Positions 1 through 7,731 of a stretch of 10,139 bases of DNA are shown piece after piece. The notes beneath the pieces were generated by a model. It worked only from the letters and a program-made list of their open reading frames with translations, was not told the DNA's origin and ran no database searches. Position 1 is the stretch's first letter, and the number at the start of each line of letters is the position of its first letter. Position numbers and translations under genes: made by a program. This DNA is from an uncultured Roseiflexaceae bacterium (GTDB lineage Bacteria; Chloroflexota; Chloroflexia; Chloroflexales; Roseiflexaceae): the NCBI GenBank assembly GCA_903932805.1, contig CAIZHO010000169.1:1-10139 (forward strand). The letters run 5' to 3'.

Positions 1-808
1 AATCCCATCCTTCGGCAGATACTGTGATACCTGCGTTTGCTACGTCTAGTACCCACTCGACCCCATCGGTACTATGCGCGTAGCCAACACGATAGGACTC
101 GCCAGTCCCACTCCGGTACGAGAACCACATTTCGTGTAATCCTGAATCCGACCGTAACAGGGTAGGCCGCGAAAACGCCTGTGCTTTGTTCAGTTCGTAT
201 GGAATAGCCAAACCCGTCTTGTGCCACACATGTCCATTCTCAGATGTGGCACCATGGAAGCAGTGAATCATCTCGCCGTTGCCCGCATCCCAAGTGAGCG
301 TAGACCCATACCACATGCGATATTGGTTGGCCGCATACCGTTCTACCCAGGGATACGACAAACTGATTGGGTCAGTGGCATCCGAGCTCATGAATGGCTC
401 TGTCGCATCGAGACTCAATGACATGTCTGGGCCTACGCGCAATCTACCCACATCACCACGCCAGTGCCCACCTGGTGGATTCTGCCATCCCATAAACAGC
501 ATATAGGTGGTGCCATCGGCCTCGTAACAGTTACCGATGCTCACGCCGGCAGCATAAAATGAGCCTGCCGGACCAAAACTAAATACCGGCTGTGTGTGGG
601 CACAGACGACCTGTCGCGTCACGATATCGATGTCGACGGCACCCACCGAAGACCGCTTCATAGCGTCGCGAGCACTATAAAATACGCGATACACATCGCC
701 ATGCAGATGCATCGGCAGCGGATTGGCGACGTGGCTCTGGAGCAATGGGTGCACGCCCCCCACAGGAAGCGAGTACAGCAACCCCAGTTTGCGCCAGTAT
801 GTGCTCAT
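1..808 (-). CDS. Beta-propeller glycosidase-like protein, C-terminal end outside the window
   Basis: This gene runs off the left edge; 269 codons are visible and no stop is reached. I read it by translating the minus strand, where the frame stays open from the ATG at 808 to base 1. The protein shows repeated blades typical of five-bladed beta-propeller glycosidase-like proteins (GH43/GH32/GH130-like fold): SARDAMKRSSVGAVDIDI, YRMWYGSTLTWD, SRPTLLRSDSGLHEMWFSYR and YRVGYAHSTDGVEW, then ITVSAEGWD at the edge. Such proteins are often found in surface-glycan clusters, but their substrate is usually unknown and many may not hydrolyse anything. There is no signal peptide. The start overlaps the stop of the upstream acyltransferase by 4 bases (ATGA), with no clear ribosome site of its own, so translation is probably coupled. 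The GWD motif lies near the C-terminus in related proteins as I remember them, so most of the gene is probably here. Fold class is fairly sure; activity is inference. Confidence 0.8.
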   Translation of the reverse strand, partial: MSTYWRKLGLLYSLPVGGVHPLLQSHVANPLPMHLHGDVYRVFYSARDAMKRSSVGAVDIDIVTRQVVCAHTQPVFSFGPAGSFYAAGVSIGNCYEADGTTYMLFMGWQNPPGGHWRGDVGRLRVGPDMSLSLDATEPFMSSDATDPISLSYPWVERYAANQYRMWYGSTLTWDAGNGEMIHCFHGATSENGHVWHKTGLAIPYELNKAQAFSRPTLLRSDSGLHEMWFSYRSGTGESYRVGYAHSTDGVEWVLDVANAGITVSAEGWD

Positions 809-1470
809 ATGCGTCGTAGTCGTGTGCTTGGCAACGGCGATCGTTCGGTCGCGGTGCCAATGTACACACCCTCTCGCTCTGCATCTGCGAGGAGCATTGT
901 GCCAGCGCCAACAACACACATGTCACCGATGGTAATATGGTCCCGAAGGGTCACGTTGACGCCGAAGAAACACTGTTCACCGATGACAACCCCACCCGAA
1001 ACCACCACGTGGGATGCGATAAAGGTATGATCGTGTATTGTCGAATGATGACCAATGTGATTGCCAGACCATAACGTGACATTGTTGCCAATGGTCACAA
1101 ATGGTTGAATGGTGTTGTCTTCAAGAATAAAACAGTTTTCGCCAATGCGCCCATCGTTTAGCACTGTCGCATGTGAACTTATATAACTCGTGAGCGTGTA
1201 TCCCAGCGATTTGGCGGCAAGGTATTTTTCTTTGCGGATTGCATTGAGCTTCGAGTAGCTCAGTGCAACAAACATGTCGTACGATGCCGGAGGGTAGTGC
1301 TGTGCAACTTCTTCAAAAGGAACCACAGGCAACCCGCAAAATTCGTGCTCGGTGAGAAATGCTGCATCAACGGTAAAAGCGACGACCTCGTATGCGCTAT
1401 CAGTGCGAAAATAATAATAGGCAAGCTCAGCGATATTCGCACTTCCGAAAATGACGAGTTTTTTGCTCAT
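805..1470 (-). CDS. NeuD/PglD-type sugar O/N-acyltransferase (left-handed beta-helix)
   Basis: 221-residue protein with the two-part layout of NeuD/PglD acyltransferases. The N-terminal Rossmann-like part (about residues 1-90) begins KKLVIFGSANIAE and would bind a nucleotide sugar. The C-terminal part (about 105-210) consists of hexapeptide repeats forming a left-handed beta-helix (RIGENC, TIGNNV, VIGEQC, TIGDMC). NHIGHH at 137-142 matches the region holding the catalytic histidine in PglD, so His141 is the likely base. The family transfers an acetyl or similar acyl group from acyl-CoA to an amino or hydroxyl group of a nucleotide sugar in the cytoplasm. Here it probably acts on a sugar of the surface glycan made by this cluster. 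An AAGGAAG ribosome site lies just upstream of the ATG. The gene overlaps both neighbours by 4 bases (ATGA at 1467-1470 and 805-808), which indicates one operon. The acyl donor and sugar are unknown. Confidence 0.88.
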   Translation of the reverse strand: MSKKLVIFGSANIAELAYYYFRTDSAYEVVAFTVDAAFLTEHEFCGLPVVPFEEVAQHYPPASYDMFVALSYSKLNAIRKEKYLAAKSLGYTLTSYISSHATVLNDGRIGENCFILEDNTIQPFVTIGNNVTLWSGNHIGHHSTIHDHTFIASHVVVSGGVVIGEQCFFGVNVTLRDHITIGDMCVVGAGTMLLADAEREGVYIGTATERSPLPSTRLRRI

Positions 1471-2102
1471 ACATTCTTCCTTACCAGTATGGTGAATTCA
1501 TACAGACCATAATCATGCAAAATAGCTACATTGCGTGAAAAATGACGCTTACAATAATCGAACCACTCCCCGGGGTTCGCATAATACAGGTAATCACGCT
1601 GCTTTTCACGATCTGAGTACGATGTCAAACAGTTAAATGCAAATCCTTTGGATGACGTGCGATCAAGCATTGCGAGCGTTGCTCGAAAGTACGTTTGCCA
1701 ATCATCATCCGTGTAGTTCATTCGTACATTCAGAATGCCACTCGCAATCCCATAATCTGCCACCTCTGGTTCGCTCGTGACCACAAATGATGCATTTGGC
1801 TCGTGTGCATACCGTGCACGCGCCGAATCAATCATCGCTGCCGACACATCACAGCCGATGTAACGAATCCCGGGGAAACTCGGCTTGAGTACGTCATACA
1901 GCGCACCGTATCCGCAGCCGACATCGTTGACCGAAATGTCGTTGGCAGGCGTAATTACCTTGGTCAATTGTGCGAAGCGCAACAATTGGCTATCCTCACC
2001 GTTCCAATCAACTCCACGGGCTGTTTCGCCGTGTTGCCGCAGTGTCTCGGTGTAGTACTGTGCGACATCGCGCAAAATCGCAGACTCGGTATGTTCACTC
2101 AT
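1467..2102 (-). CDS. Class I SAM-dependent methyltransferase of a polysaccharide cluster
   Basis: 211-residue Rossmann-fold methyltransferase. The SAM-binding motif I is VNDVGCGYGALYDVL at residues 58-72, followed by the acidic strand-2 end GCDVS with Asp85. The rest (ASGILNVRMNY, GFAFNCLTSYSD, a C-terminal HDYGLYEFTILVRK) matches, from memory, a methyltransferase family found mainly in lipopolysaccharide and capsule loci. The target is probably a sugar or sugar-linked group of the surface glycan, but the methylated position cannot be deduced. It is soluble and cytoplasmic, with no membrane segment or signal peptide. The ATG at 2102 has a purine-rich ribosome site (AAGGGGG) four bases upstream. 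A 129-base gap separates it from the glycosyltransferase before it, the only real break between genes of the cluster, so a second promoter there is possible. Its stop overlaps the acyltransferase start by 4 bases. Confidence 0.88.
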   Translation of the reverse strand: MSEHTESAILRDVAQYYTETLRQHGETARGVDWNGEDSQLLRFAQLTKVITPANDISVNDVGCGYGALYDVLKPSFPGIRYIGCDVSAAMIDSARARYAHEPNASFVVTSEPEVADYGIASGILNVRMNYTDDDWQTYFRATLAMLDRTSSKGFAFNCLTSYSDREKQRDYLYYANPGEWFDYCKRHFSRNVAILHDYGLYEFTILVRKNV

Positions 2103-2231
2103 GGAGCCCCCTTACAGGTTTCACTCGTTTTTGGGTACATTTTCGTGTGCCCCCGAGCTTCTTGCGATATATTGTTCTATCGGACAAGCGCCCTCGCGAC
2201 TTCGTCCCGCGACGAAAATCGTTGTCAGGCG
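2103..2231. other. 129-base intergenic gap inside the glycan cluster, with a small hairpin
   Basis: No gene is visible here. On either strand there is a perfect 6-bp hairpin, TTCGTC (2201-2206) pairing with GACGAA (2211-2216) around a 4-base loop. An alternative 5-bp stem, TCGCG (2194-2198) with CGCGA (2208-2212), uses part of the same bases. No T-tract follows on the minus strand, so it is not a standard terminator of the glycosyltransferase gene. I see no convincing -35/-10 pair for a methyltransferase promoter, although the middle is AT-rich (AACAATATAT on the minus strand). Confidence 0.4.
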
Positions 2232-3173
2232 TCACTTCTGGTGTTCACGTCGTTCGGCGGTATACACTTCACGGATAATCGTGAATGGACGTTGCTTCAC
2301 CTCGGTGAAAATCTTTGCAAGATATATACCCTGTACGCCCAGGAAAAAAATAATCAACCCTGAAAAAAACCATATCGACGCAATCAGCGACGTAAACCCG
2401 ATCGGTACGTTCGGCTGGATGAGCCGTAGAATGACGCTATATGTGATGTACAGCACCGCAGTAAGCGAAATCAATAAACCAGCATAAAAGGTAAAGATCA
2501 ATGGAAGACTGCTGAACGACGTAACCGCATTAATCAGATGATCAAGCTTATGACCAAAGGTATATGTCGTTGGACTAGAGGCATTTTTCTTGACAATTGA
2601 CTTAACCTGATTGAACCCCGTGATAATCCACAATCCACCGATGTTTATTTCGCGCTCTTGATGCAACATCAATGCATCCACATAACGCCGCTGCATCACC
2701 CGTGCGGTCACAATGTTGTCCGGTTGTGCGATGCCTGTTAGCGCACGGAACAACCGATAAAACAACGGGCCGGTTATACGCTCATAGAGACTGCCTTTGC
2801 GCGCACGCTGGACACCATACACCATATCGGCGTTTTGCTCGTGCATCACCCGCCAAAAATCGAACAGCCACTCAGGCTCTTCTTCGAGATCGCTGTCAAG
2901 CAAAAAGACATGATCCCCTGTCGCATGGGCAAGACCCGTCATCATGGCTTTGTGATGACCAAAATTGCGTGATAAATCGACAACTTTCAAACACGGATAG
3001 TGCGCTATTTGTGCCACCGCAACTTCACGACTATCGTCGGGCGAGCCATCATTCACCAGTACAATTTCGTACGCATCATCAACAAGTTGGTGCGCAACGG
3101 TTGATGCGCGTGCGAGGAACTCTTCGATGTATGGAGCAGAACGATACAAGGTTGCGACAATCGAAAGTTTCAT
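2232..3173 (-). CDS. Family 2 glycosyltransferase, DPM1/GtrB/ArnC type with two C-terminal membrane helices
   Basis: 313-residue membrane-anchored glycosyltransferase. The GT-A domain has [10 protein letters not shown] at the start, the nucleotide-binding VNDGSPDDS at 40-48, [11 protein letters not shown] at 67-76, and the metal-binding [11 protein letters not shown] at 93-103. The segment around 196-220 (YTFGHKL, then SFSSLPL) is the usual bridge to the membrane part of this family. Two hydrophobic helices follow at about 224-250 and 260-288. Enzymes of this type move a sugar from a nucleotide donor to undecaprenyl or dolichyl phosphate on the cytoplasmic face, and the lipid-linked sugar is then used by a GT-C transferase outside. 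The first gene of this cluster could be that partner; this is inference. I chose the ATG at 3173, which overlaps the WbqC stop by 4 bases and starts the conserved MKLSIV strand. The in-frame ATG at 3215 only adds 14 residues foreign to the family. Confidence 0.92.
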   Translation of the reverse strand: MKLSIVATLYRSAPYIEEFLARASTVAHQLVDDAYEIVLVNDGSPDDSREVAVAQIAHYPCLKVVDLSRNFGHHKAMMTGLAHATGDHVFLLDSDLEEEPEWLFDFWRVMHEQNADMVYGVQRARKGSLYERITGPLFYRLFRALTGIAQPDNIVTARVMQRRYVDALMLHQEREINIGGLWIITGFNQVKSIVKKNASSPTTYTFGHKLDHLINAVTSFSSLPLIFTFYAGLLISLTAVLYITYSVILRLIQPNVPIGFTSLIASIWFFSGLIIFFLGVQGIYLAKIFTEVKQRPFTIIREVYTAERREHQK

Positions 3174-3865
3174 CGGTGTACGTACCTCATTGCCGCCGCA
3201 GCATTGGGTCCACAATTAAACAGCACATCAACAATGCTGACCCCGTGGACAAATTCTCCCCAGAGTTGCGAGTACTCGCCGTATCCAGCATAGTCAAACC
3301 AAGTAAGTTTGAGATTGTAATCCACAAAAACCTGTTCGTCGACATAGTCTCGTGCAGCCGGTCCCGAGATGTACTCTGTCCCACCGGCTTTGGCACATAA
3401 ATCAGCAAGCCGCTCCGTTTTGCCTTCGATGAGCACGTAGTCGCTCGAAGCAGAAATCACCGTATCGATCCCAATATACGTGCAAATGGACTGCAAGAAG
3501 GTGCGATTCAACACCGACAGATGGGTGTATGTCTGCCCGCAATAGAGTGGTTCGAGCAGCTTCGCGACCTCTGTGTAGTAGGGGGCACGTTTGTAATTGG
3601 TCATCAACGCCTTCCAATGGATGTCTTGCCACTCCGTCCCATCCAGCTCCGTGTCACGAATTTTTTGGAAGTACTTGCCTTTGACCAATACAGGTACCGT
3701 CAACCACTGGACTCCCTGTGGTGTTTTTATCTGGTTGCGGTTGCGCCAATCACGGCGCGTGTATTGCATGTCGTCGTACAATATGAACTCATCAACGGCA
3801 GCGATCATGTCAAAATATCCCTTCCATGGGATATAGTTTGATTGAACGATTGCAACTTTCTTCAT
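3170..3865 (-). CDS. WbqC-family protein
   Basis: 231 residues, the normal size for the WbqC-like family. Recognisable conserved parts are the N-terminal [18 protein letters not shown], the [20 protein letters not shown] stretch, QWLTVPV, DIHWKAL, the NYKRAPYY segment and IGIDTVI. The family is found in O-antigen and other surface-glycan clusters, often beside the same kinds of methyltransferase and glycosyltransferase as here. I know of no firmly established reaction for it; a role in attaching a group to an amino sugar has been considered. No membrane segment or signal peptide is visible. The ATG at 3865 overlaps the stop of the membrane glycosyltransferase by 4 bases (ATGA, 3862-3865), and AAAGG lies 9 bases upstream. 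Its own stop overlaps the next gene in the same way, placing it firmly in the operon. Confidence 0.92.
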   Translation of the reverse strand: MKKVAIVQSNYIPWKGYFDMIAAVDEFILYDDMQYTRRDWRNRNQIKTPQGVQWLTVPVLVKGKYFQKIRDTELDGTEWQDIHWKALMTNYKRAPYYTEVAKLLEPLYCGQTYTHLSVLNRTFLQSICTYIGIDTVISASSDYVLIEGKTERLADLCAKAGGTEYISGPAARDYVDEQVFVDYNLKLTWFDYAGYGEYSQLWGEFVHGVSIVDVLFNCGPNAAAAMRYVHR

Positions 3866-5293
3866 GGCTGAGTCGCCTTTACTTTCATGACGCGGAACGT
3901 GTTGGTGCTCAATGCAGGAACGTCCTCGTACCTCGACCGTATGTATGCTGCGAGCAGCGGATGAGTCTTGGAGTATCTCAACGCGTCGTTCCTATCCATG
4001 GGATCATCAGACCAGATCACATAGTGTATCCGCCTTGCCTGCATACGTGCTATTTCGTTGCGTTCGAAAGCGGGCTGCCGTGTCCAGGTTGGATATATTT
4101 CCCAGACGGGCGCTCGCGTGTTGAGGAGCGCATACGCACCTGGCCAAAATGGGACGATGAGTCCACCATCCCCATTGTCGTTAAGCGCTGCGTGAACACG
4201 CTGAAAGAAAGCGACTTCGGCTGCGATATCTTTGCTTATCAAAACGCGGGATCCTGCAATCGTGACCGTCTGACATTGCGTATAGACAGCGCACTGTATC
4301 CCAGGGTGCAATGGGACCATTGCCGCTGCGGATAGTGTGATCAGTCCGATCATCACTGCGACACGCAGCCGCTGAGTTAGCGAAAGGCAAACACAGAATA
4401 ATGCAACCAAAAACGGTGCCATAGATTGCGCAAGGTGGGCTGGGTCTGCTCGTGAAAACGCCACATGGGTGTAGACTACGGCGAGCGCACTGCTAGCAAG
4501 CAATAACACAGGCGCTTGCTTCATGCGGATCCAAATGGTGAGCGCGTAGATGTACAACGCCCAGCCCCCTAGCAGTAATGCAACAAACCAAATCCCAATG
4601 CTCAGACGTTGGAGTATTTGTCTCGGTGCTTCGTCAAACGAAACCAACCACAACACCAATGATGCCGGACCCAATGATGCGAACGGCTCTCGCAGAAGTG
4701 AAATCATGAAACAACACTACTGGCAAAAGCAACCCCATCGACAGGAGTCCATAGACACCGTGGTTGCGCCCCATTATCGCTACGAGGCCGATTCCTATTC
4801 CCACCAAGAGCGATCGTCGCACCGTTACGTTCGACACAAACCAAGAAAACAATACCACCAACACCATACTCGTACTGATATCGAAAATTTTATGGCGAGG
4901 GAACATCCACAGACAAAGCACACACAGAAAGCACACGGCAATCAACTCATCACGTACGTTCCGGATCATCCCCGCACGTATTATCCAGCGCATCAAGAGA
5001 ATGCTCGCACCCAATTGACTGAGCATAGCAGCAAGACGCATCGCGAGCACGCCGGTATCGCCCATGAGGATCATCGTACCAGCAACCAAGAAATATCTCC
5101 CCGGATCATACCCGCTGTAATCACGCAACGTAAAATCACCAGCGAGAAATGCTTTGGCACCGTACCACAAATACCCTTCGTCTCGAAGAGAAAATCCCGT
5201 CATCCCATGCCACAGGAACAACCCTGCGATGAGAAGCAGTGGATACAGCAGTAGCACCCTATTTTTTTGAGAAAGTACAACTGCAACGTTCAT
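3862..5293 (-). pseudogene. Split GT-C (ArnT-like) membrane glycosyltransferase, two frames joined by a +1 shift near 4634
   Basis: Two overlapping minus-strand frames look like halves of one polytopic glycosyltransferase. The first (5293-4634, 219 residues) has a membrane start and then RDEGYLWYGAKAFLAG (37-52), with the acidic pair expected in the first outer loop of GT-C enzymes, followed by SGYDPGRY (60-67) and GRNHGVY (175-181). It stops at TGA 4636-4634. The second frame continues with more membrane helices, HVAFSRADPAHLAQSMAPF, and a C-terminal soluble part with PFWPGAYALL, VWEIYPTWTR and [15 protein letters not shown]. The second frame is closed by a TAG upstream of about 4707, and its only early ATG (4707) has no ribosome site and lies inside the first frame. 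The frames join only by skipping one base, giving about 470 residues. A single-base insertion, a sequencing error or recoding would all fit; a small deletion in the centre is also possible. The family adds a sugar from a lipid carrier outside the membrane. It is the first gene of the cluster. Confidence 0.7.
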
Positions 5294-5368
5294 GTTTTAA
5301 ATATACCACAGCGCACCAGAACCTGACCTCTGCATATGTCACGCTGAACCTTGCATTCGCACAACACG
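5294..5368. other. 75-base intergenic spacer between the paralogue pair and the glycan cluster
   Basis: It holds no gene and no recognisable terminator after the upstream membrane protein gene. Its left end contains the -10 promoter of the glycan cluster. Read-through from the membrane protein genes into the cluster is therefore possible. Confidence 0.5.
5300..5308 (-). promoter_or_regulatory. Extended -10 promoter, probably giving a leaderless transcript
   Basis: On the minus strand TGGTATATT is an extended -10 (TGn plus TATATT at 5305-5300). Only seven bases separate it from the A of the ATG at 5293, so transcription would begin at or next to the start codon. No Shine-Dalgarno sequence precedes that ATG (the bases are TTTAAAAC), which fits a leaderless mRNA. 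No good -35 is seen. This would be the promoter of the glycan cluster. Confidence 0.5.
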
Positions 5369-7261
5369 CTACCGGGTACTCGTAAATGTCACTTCACATC
5401 TAAGCTGTGCAGGACTCTTTGTGTATACGTTTTGGGTGAGGAGTCCGATATCTGGATGCGGCCGATAATACTGCGTATACAGAATCTCTCGCGTTCCCGT
5501 TAACCCACTACTGTGCATCCATACCTGTGTGAGGTAACGAATGATTTCTTCACGACGGGAGAACGCACAGTCATTTTTACCCACTTCACCACGGCGAAAT
5601 CGGAGGGTGTATGAGAAATAAATCCGTATGGAGCGATGCATTGCGAGGCGCGAACCGTCTTTGTCAAAGACAGGTAGCACGGTGTTGGTTTTGACATCGG
5701 TGAGGGTAAACCATACATCCATCATCTGTAAATCAAATCTGTTAAATACGTTGATTTCCGTGTCTCCATAGACACGCGCCGCCTGCGCCAGTGGGTGATT
5801 ATTGTATCCGTCGTGACCCATGATTGGAACTGGGGTTGTCAGACCGTAGGCCAACCCAAGAAAAATCGCATGCCACACAACCATACCGAACACAAGGCTG
5901 GGCGGCTGCTGACCTGGCACCGTTGCGGCCCAGTCTGGTTTGGGCCGTGGCTGCAGGCAAACCTCAGGCGTCGCCTTCCGACGTGCGGTAACAAACCGGT
6001 ATATCGCAGGACCGATCGTGAGGAGCTTACCAAGCCACAATAGTGGAAAAACTATCCAGAGGACGAGCACGTGGCGCGCAAGCAAGAGATACAAACGATA
6101 CCCGCTTACGACTTTGTTGTCCTCGGGGATCACTCCATGCAGGTCTTCCAATACAGCATCGGCCGAAATTCCGAACCGAGCCAACGCGTCATGGTTGGTA
6201 GATACCGGGGTCAACGTCACCCGATCAAAGAAGTCGACACGGCGCAGTAATTGTGCGGTTCGATCGTGCATGTCACGTTTGTCGTTATAAAACAACAGCA
6301 ACTTGCGCTTCGGATCGACCCCCCACTGCGGCCAAAAACAGATGATCCACAGAAGTATTTCGAAGTATGCCAGCGAACCAAGTTGCAACCCAACTGCTGA
6401 CAAGAGAAAAAACAACATTCCCCATACAATAGCGGTCATGCGCCACCACCCGCCGATTAGGACAAACGGGAGCAGAATGACATACCACATCATCATCACG
6501 ACGAGTGTCATTCGTGCAGCGAGCACGGGGAGCTTGCTTTGAAGCAAGAAAGGTTCGACCAGGTAGTGGAAACGAAACATGAAATTATTTACAAACAACA
6601 AGGGGCCAGCCGACCCAGTCATCCACGCAGGATCGTCCAAATGCATCATGAGCGAGTATATGCACACCAGTCCATAACTCAAGATCAACACGAATTTCGC
6701 AACCGTGATGCTTTCGTTCCCGGGGAGCTGAGCGCCGTAGCCGAAAAACGGTCGAATCTGAGGATACTTCTTGACGACATACCCATCAATGGATAGTGTT
6801 CGACCAGCCTCTGTTATGAGAAAGAAGAGTGCAACCATGGCAGCGATGTCATTGCCCAACGTGGTTGTGCCGAGGTACACCTCACCGAGTAACCACATGA
6901 CCAAGAGAAAGAATCCAATCGCAAATTGTGTTGCAAACCCGAACATGATGAAAAGCGAGCATATCAGTTCGAATGCACTGAAATATCCCATTGGCAAGAA
7001 GTGTTCTTCGGGGAGCAGAAGACTCGCAACATCGACGGCGCGCATAAAGAGAACCAAACCAAAAAAGAAGCGCAGCACCGCCAGTCTGTTCCGTTCGTAT
7101 GGGGTAAAAATCGGGAACGAGCGTGTTTGCAAAAATATTCCAACTCGAGACAAAACACCAGACGTTTGTGGAACAAAACGATGTGATAGATAGACGATCG
7201 CCGCGATTGCAGCAAAACTCACTGCAAACGTTGTGAGCAGCAATACATATCCATCATCCAT
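5369..7261 (-). CDS. HTTM membrane protein with degenerate DCC domain (paralogue lacking the CxxC pair)
   Basis: 630-residue polytopic membrane protein, the downstream copy of a tandem pair. Residues about 55-315 form an HTTM-like (vitamin K-dependent carboxylase-related) membrane domain, with NRLAVLRFFFGLVLFMRAVD, GNDIAAMVALFFLITEAGRT and HLDDPAWMTGSAGP among the recognisable parts. Residues about 318-430 form a DCC-type (thiol-disulfide oxidoreductase-like) domain starting KLLLFYNDKRDMHDRT. In the sister copy the same place reads YDDKCNLCDRT, so Cys329 is Arg and Cys332 is His here, and Asp326 is Asn. Redox activity through this motif is therefore not possible, while the fold seems kept. 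A C-terminal extension (about 450-630) follows, with one hydrophobic segment and a soluble part. Cys435, Cys565 and Cys622 are shared with the sister copy. The ATG at 7261 has GGAG seven bases upstream. The physiological role of bacterial HTTM-DCC proteins is poorly known. Confidence 0.85.
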   Translation of the reverse strand: MDDGYVLLLTTFAVSFAAIAAIVYLSHRFVPQTSGVLSRVGIFLQTRSFPIFTPYERNRLAVLRFFFGLVLFMRAVDVASLLLPEEHFLPMGYFSAFELICSLFIMFGFATQFAIGFFLLVMWLLGEVYLGTTTLGNDIAAMVALFFLITEAGRTLSIDGYVVKKYPQIRPFFGYGAQLPGNESITVAKFVLILSYGLVCIYSLMMHLDDPAWMTGSAGPLLFVNNFMFRFHYLVEPFLLQSKLPVLAARMTLVVMMMWYVILLPFVLIGGWWRMTAIVWGMLFFLLSAVGLQLGSLAYFEILLWIICFWPQWGVDPKRKLLLFYNDKRDMHDRTAQLLRRVDFFDRVTLTPVSTNHDALARFGISADAVLEDLHGVIPEDNKVVSGYRLYLLLARHVLVLWIVFPLLWLGKLLTIGPAIYRFVTARRKATPEVCLQPRPKPDWAATVPGQQPPSLVFGMVVWHAIFLGLAYGLTTPVPIMGHDGYNNHPLAQAARVYGDTEINVFNRFDLQMMDVWFTLTDVKTNTVLPVFDKDGSRLAMHRSIRIYFSYTLRFRRGEVGKNDCAFSRREEIIRYLTQVWMHSSGLTGTREILYTQYYRPHPDIGLLTQNVYTKSPAQLRCEVTFTSTR

Positions 7262-7731
7262 GACAGTACTCCGTGGGTTAGCCGATTTTTATCATAGTAG
7301 CACAGAGAAGCATGATCGGGATTTCGTCGAGGCTTCGCGGTGAAAATACTGCTTAACAATATTTACGTTTGCTTTCTTCACGCAACGTACACGAAACCGT
7401 ACGGTACAGAATCGAGCGCAATCATGACCACATATATGCCCACAATCCCCAGATCAGTCCGGGATGTGTATGTGTTTTTGATCGCGATGCAATTCACTGG
7501 TGAAATAGGCTTATCTGTCTCAGAATGGGATCATCATGGCTACCTAGGAGGGAACAATACCACGTCGCGAAGCGCAAGCGTGTGTGACCAGGTAAGCAGG
7601 CACCAGGGTTGCCTACCCAATCCACAGCGGGTACACACAACCGCGGATGTCTTGGACGTGAATTCTGCGTTTGTGAGGCGTATCAATCAGTCCGTCGTCG
7701 GCTGGCCTTTGACAATCGAGCGTCACACACC
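7262..7731. other. 470-base spacer between the two HTTM genes
   Basis: The right-hand HTTM gene ends at 7732 and the next starts at 7261. Apart from the promoter of the left-hand gene at 7294-7312, I found no gene on either strand. An open plus-strand frame from a GTG at 7340 encodes no recognisable motif and runs on into the antisense of the HTTM gene end. Two imperfect inverted repeats lie here: GGTA(agca)GGCA pairing with TGCCTACC at 7591-7617, and CAG(T)CCG pairing with CGGCTG at 7688-7704. Neither is followed by a T-tract. The spacer is unusually long for this dense region. Confidence 0.5.
7294..7312 (-). promoter_or_regulatory. Promoter of the downstream HTTM gene: shared 15-base element with extended -10
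   Basis: The minus strand reads TGCTTCTCTGTGCTA (7312-7298), nearly the same as the element before the sister gene (one difference in 15). It overlaps an extended -10, TGC followed by TACTAT (7299-7294); TATGAT just downstream is an alternative -10. The element ends 36 bases before the ATG. No consensus -35 is visible. Confidence 0.45.

Noticed and set aside
596..1030. Plus-strand frame of 144 codons
   Set aside because: Antisense to the beta-propeller and acyltransferase genes, with no domain resemblance.
3174..3215. Longer start of the GT2 gene at 3215
   Set aside because: It adds 14 residues unlike the family, and the ATG at 3173 makes the same 4-base overlap seen at the other junctions.
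3862..4707. Second half of the GT-C gene as an independent gene starting at 4707
   Set aside because: No ribosome site precedes it, the ATG lies within the upstream frame, and the protein lacks the N-terminal GT-C motifs that are present in the frame just before it.
4550..5254. Long plus-strand frame of 234 codons
   Set aside because: It is antisense to the membrane glycosyltransferase; its His/Gln/Arg-rich composition is the mirror of hydrophobic codons.
7591..7617. Inverted repeat as terminator of the upstream HTTM gene
   Set aside because: The stem has a 4-base bulge, lies over 100 bases past the stop and has no T-tract on either strand.
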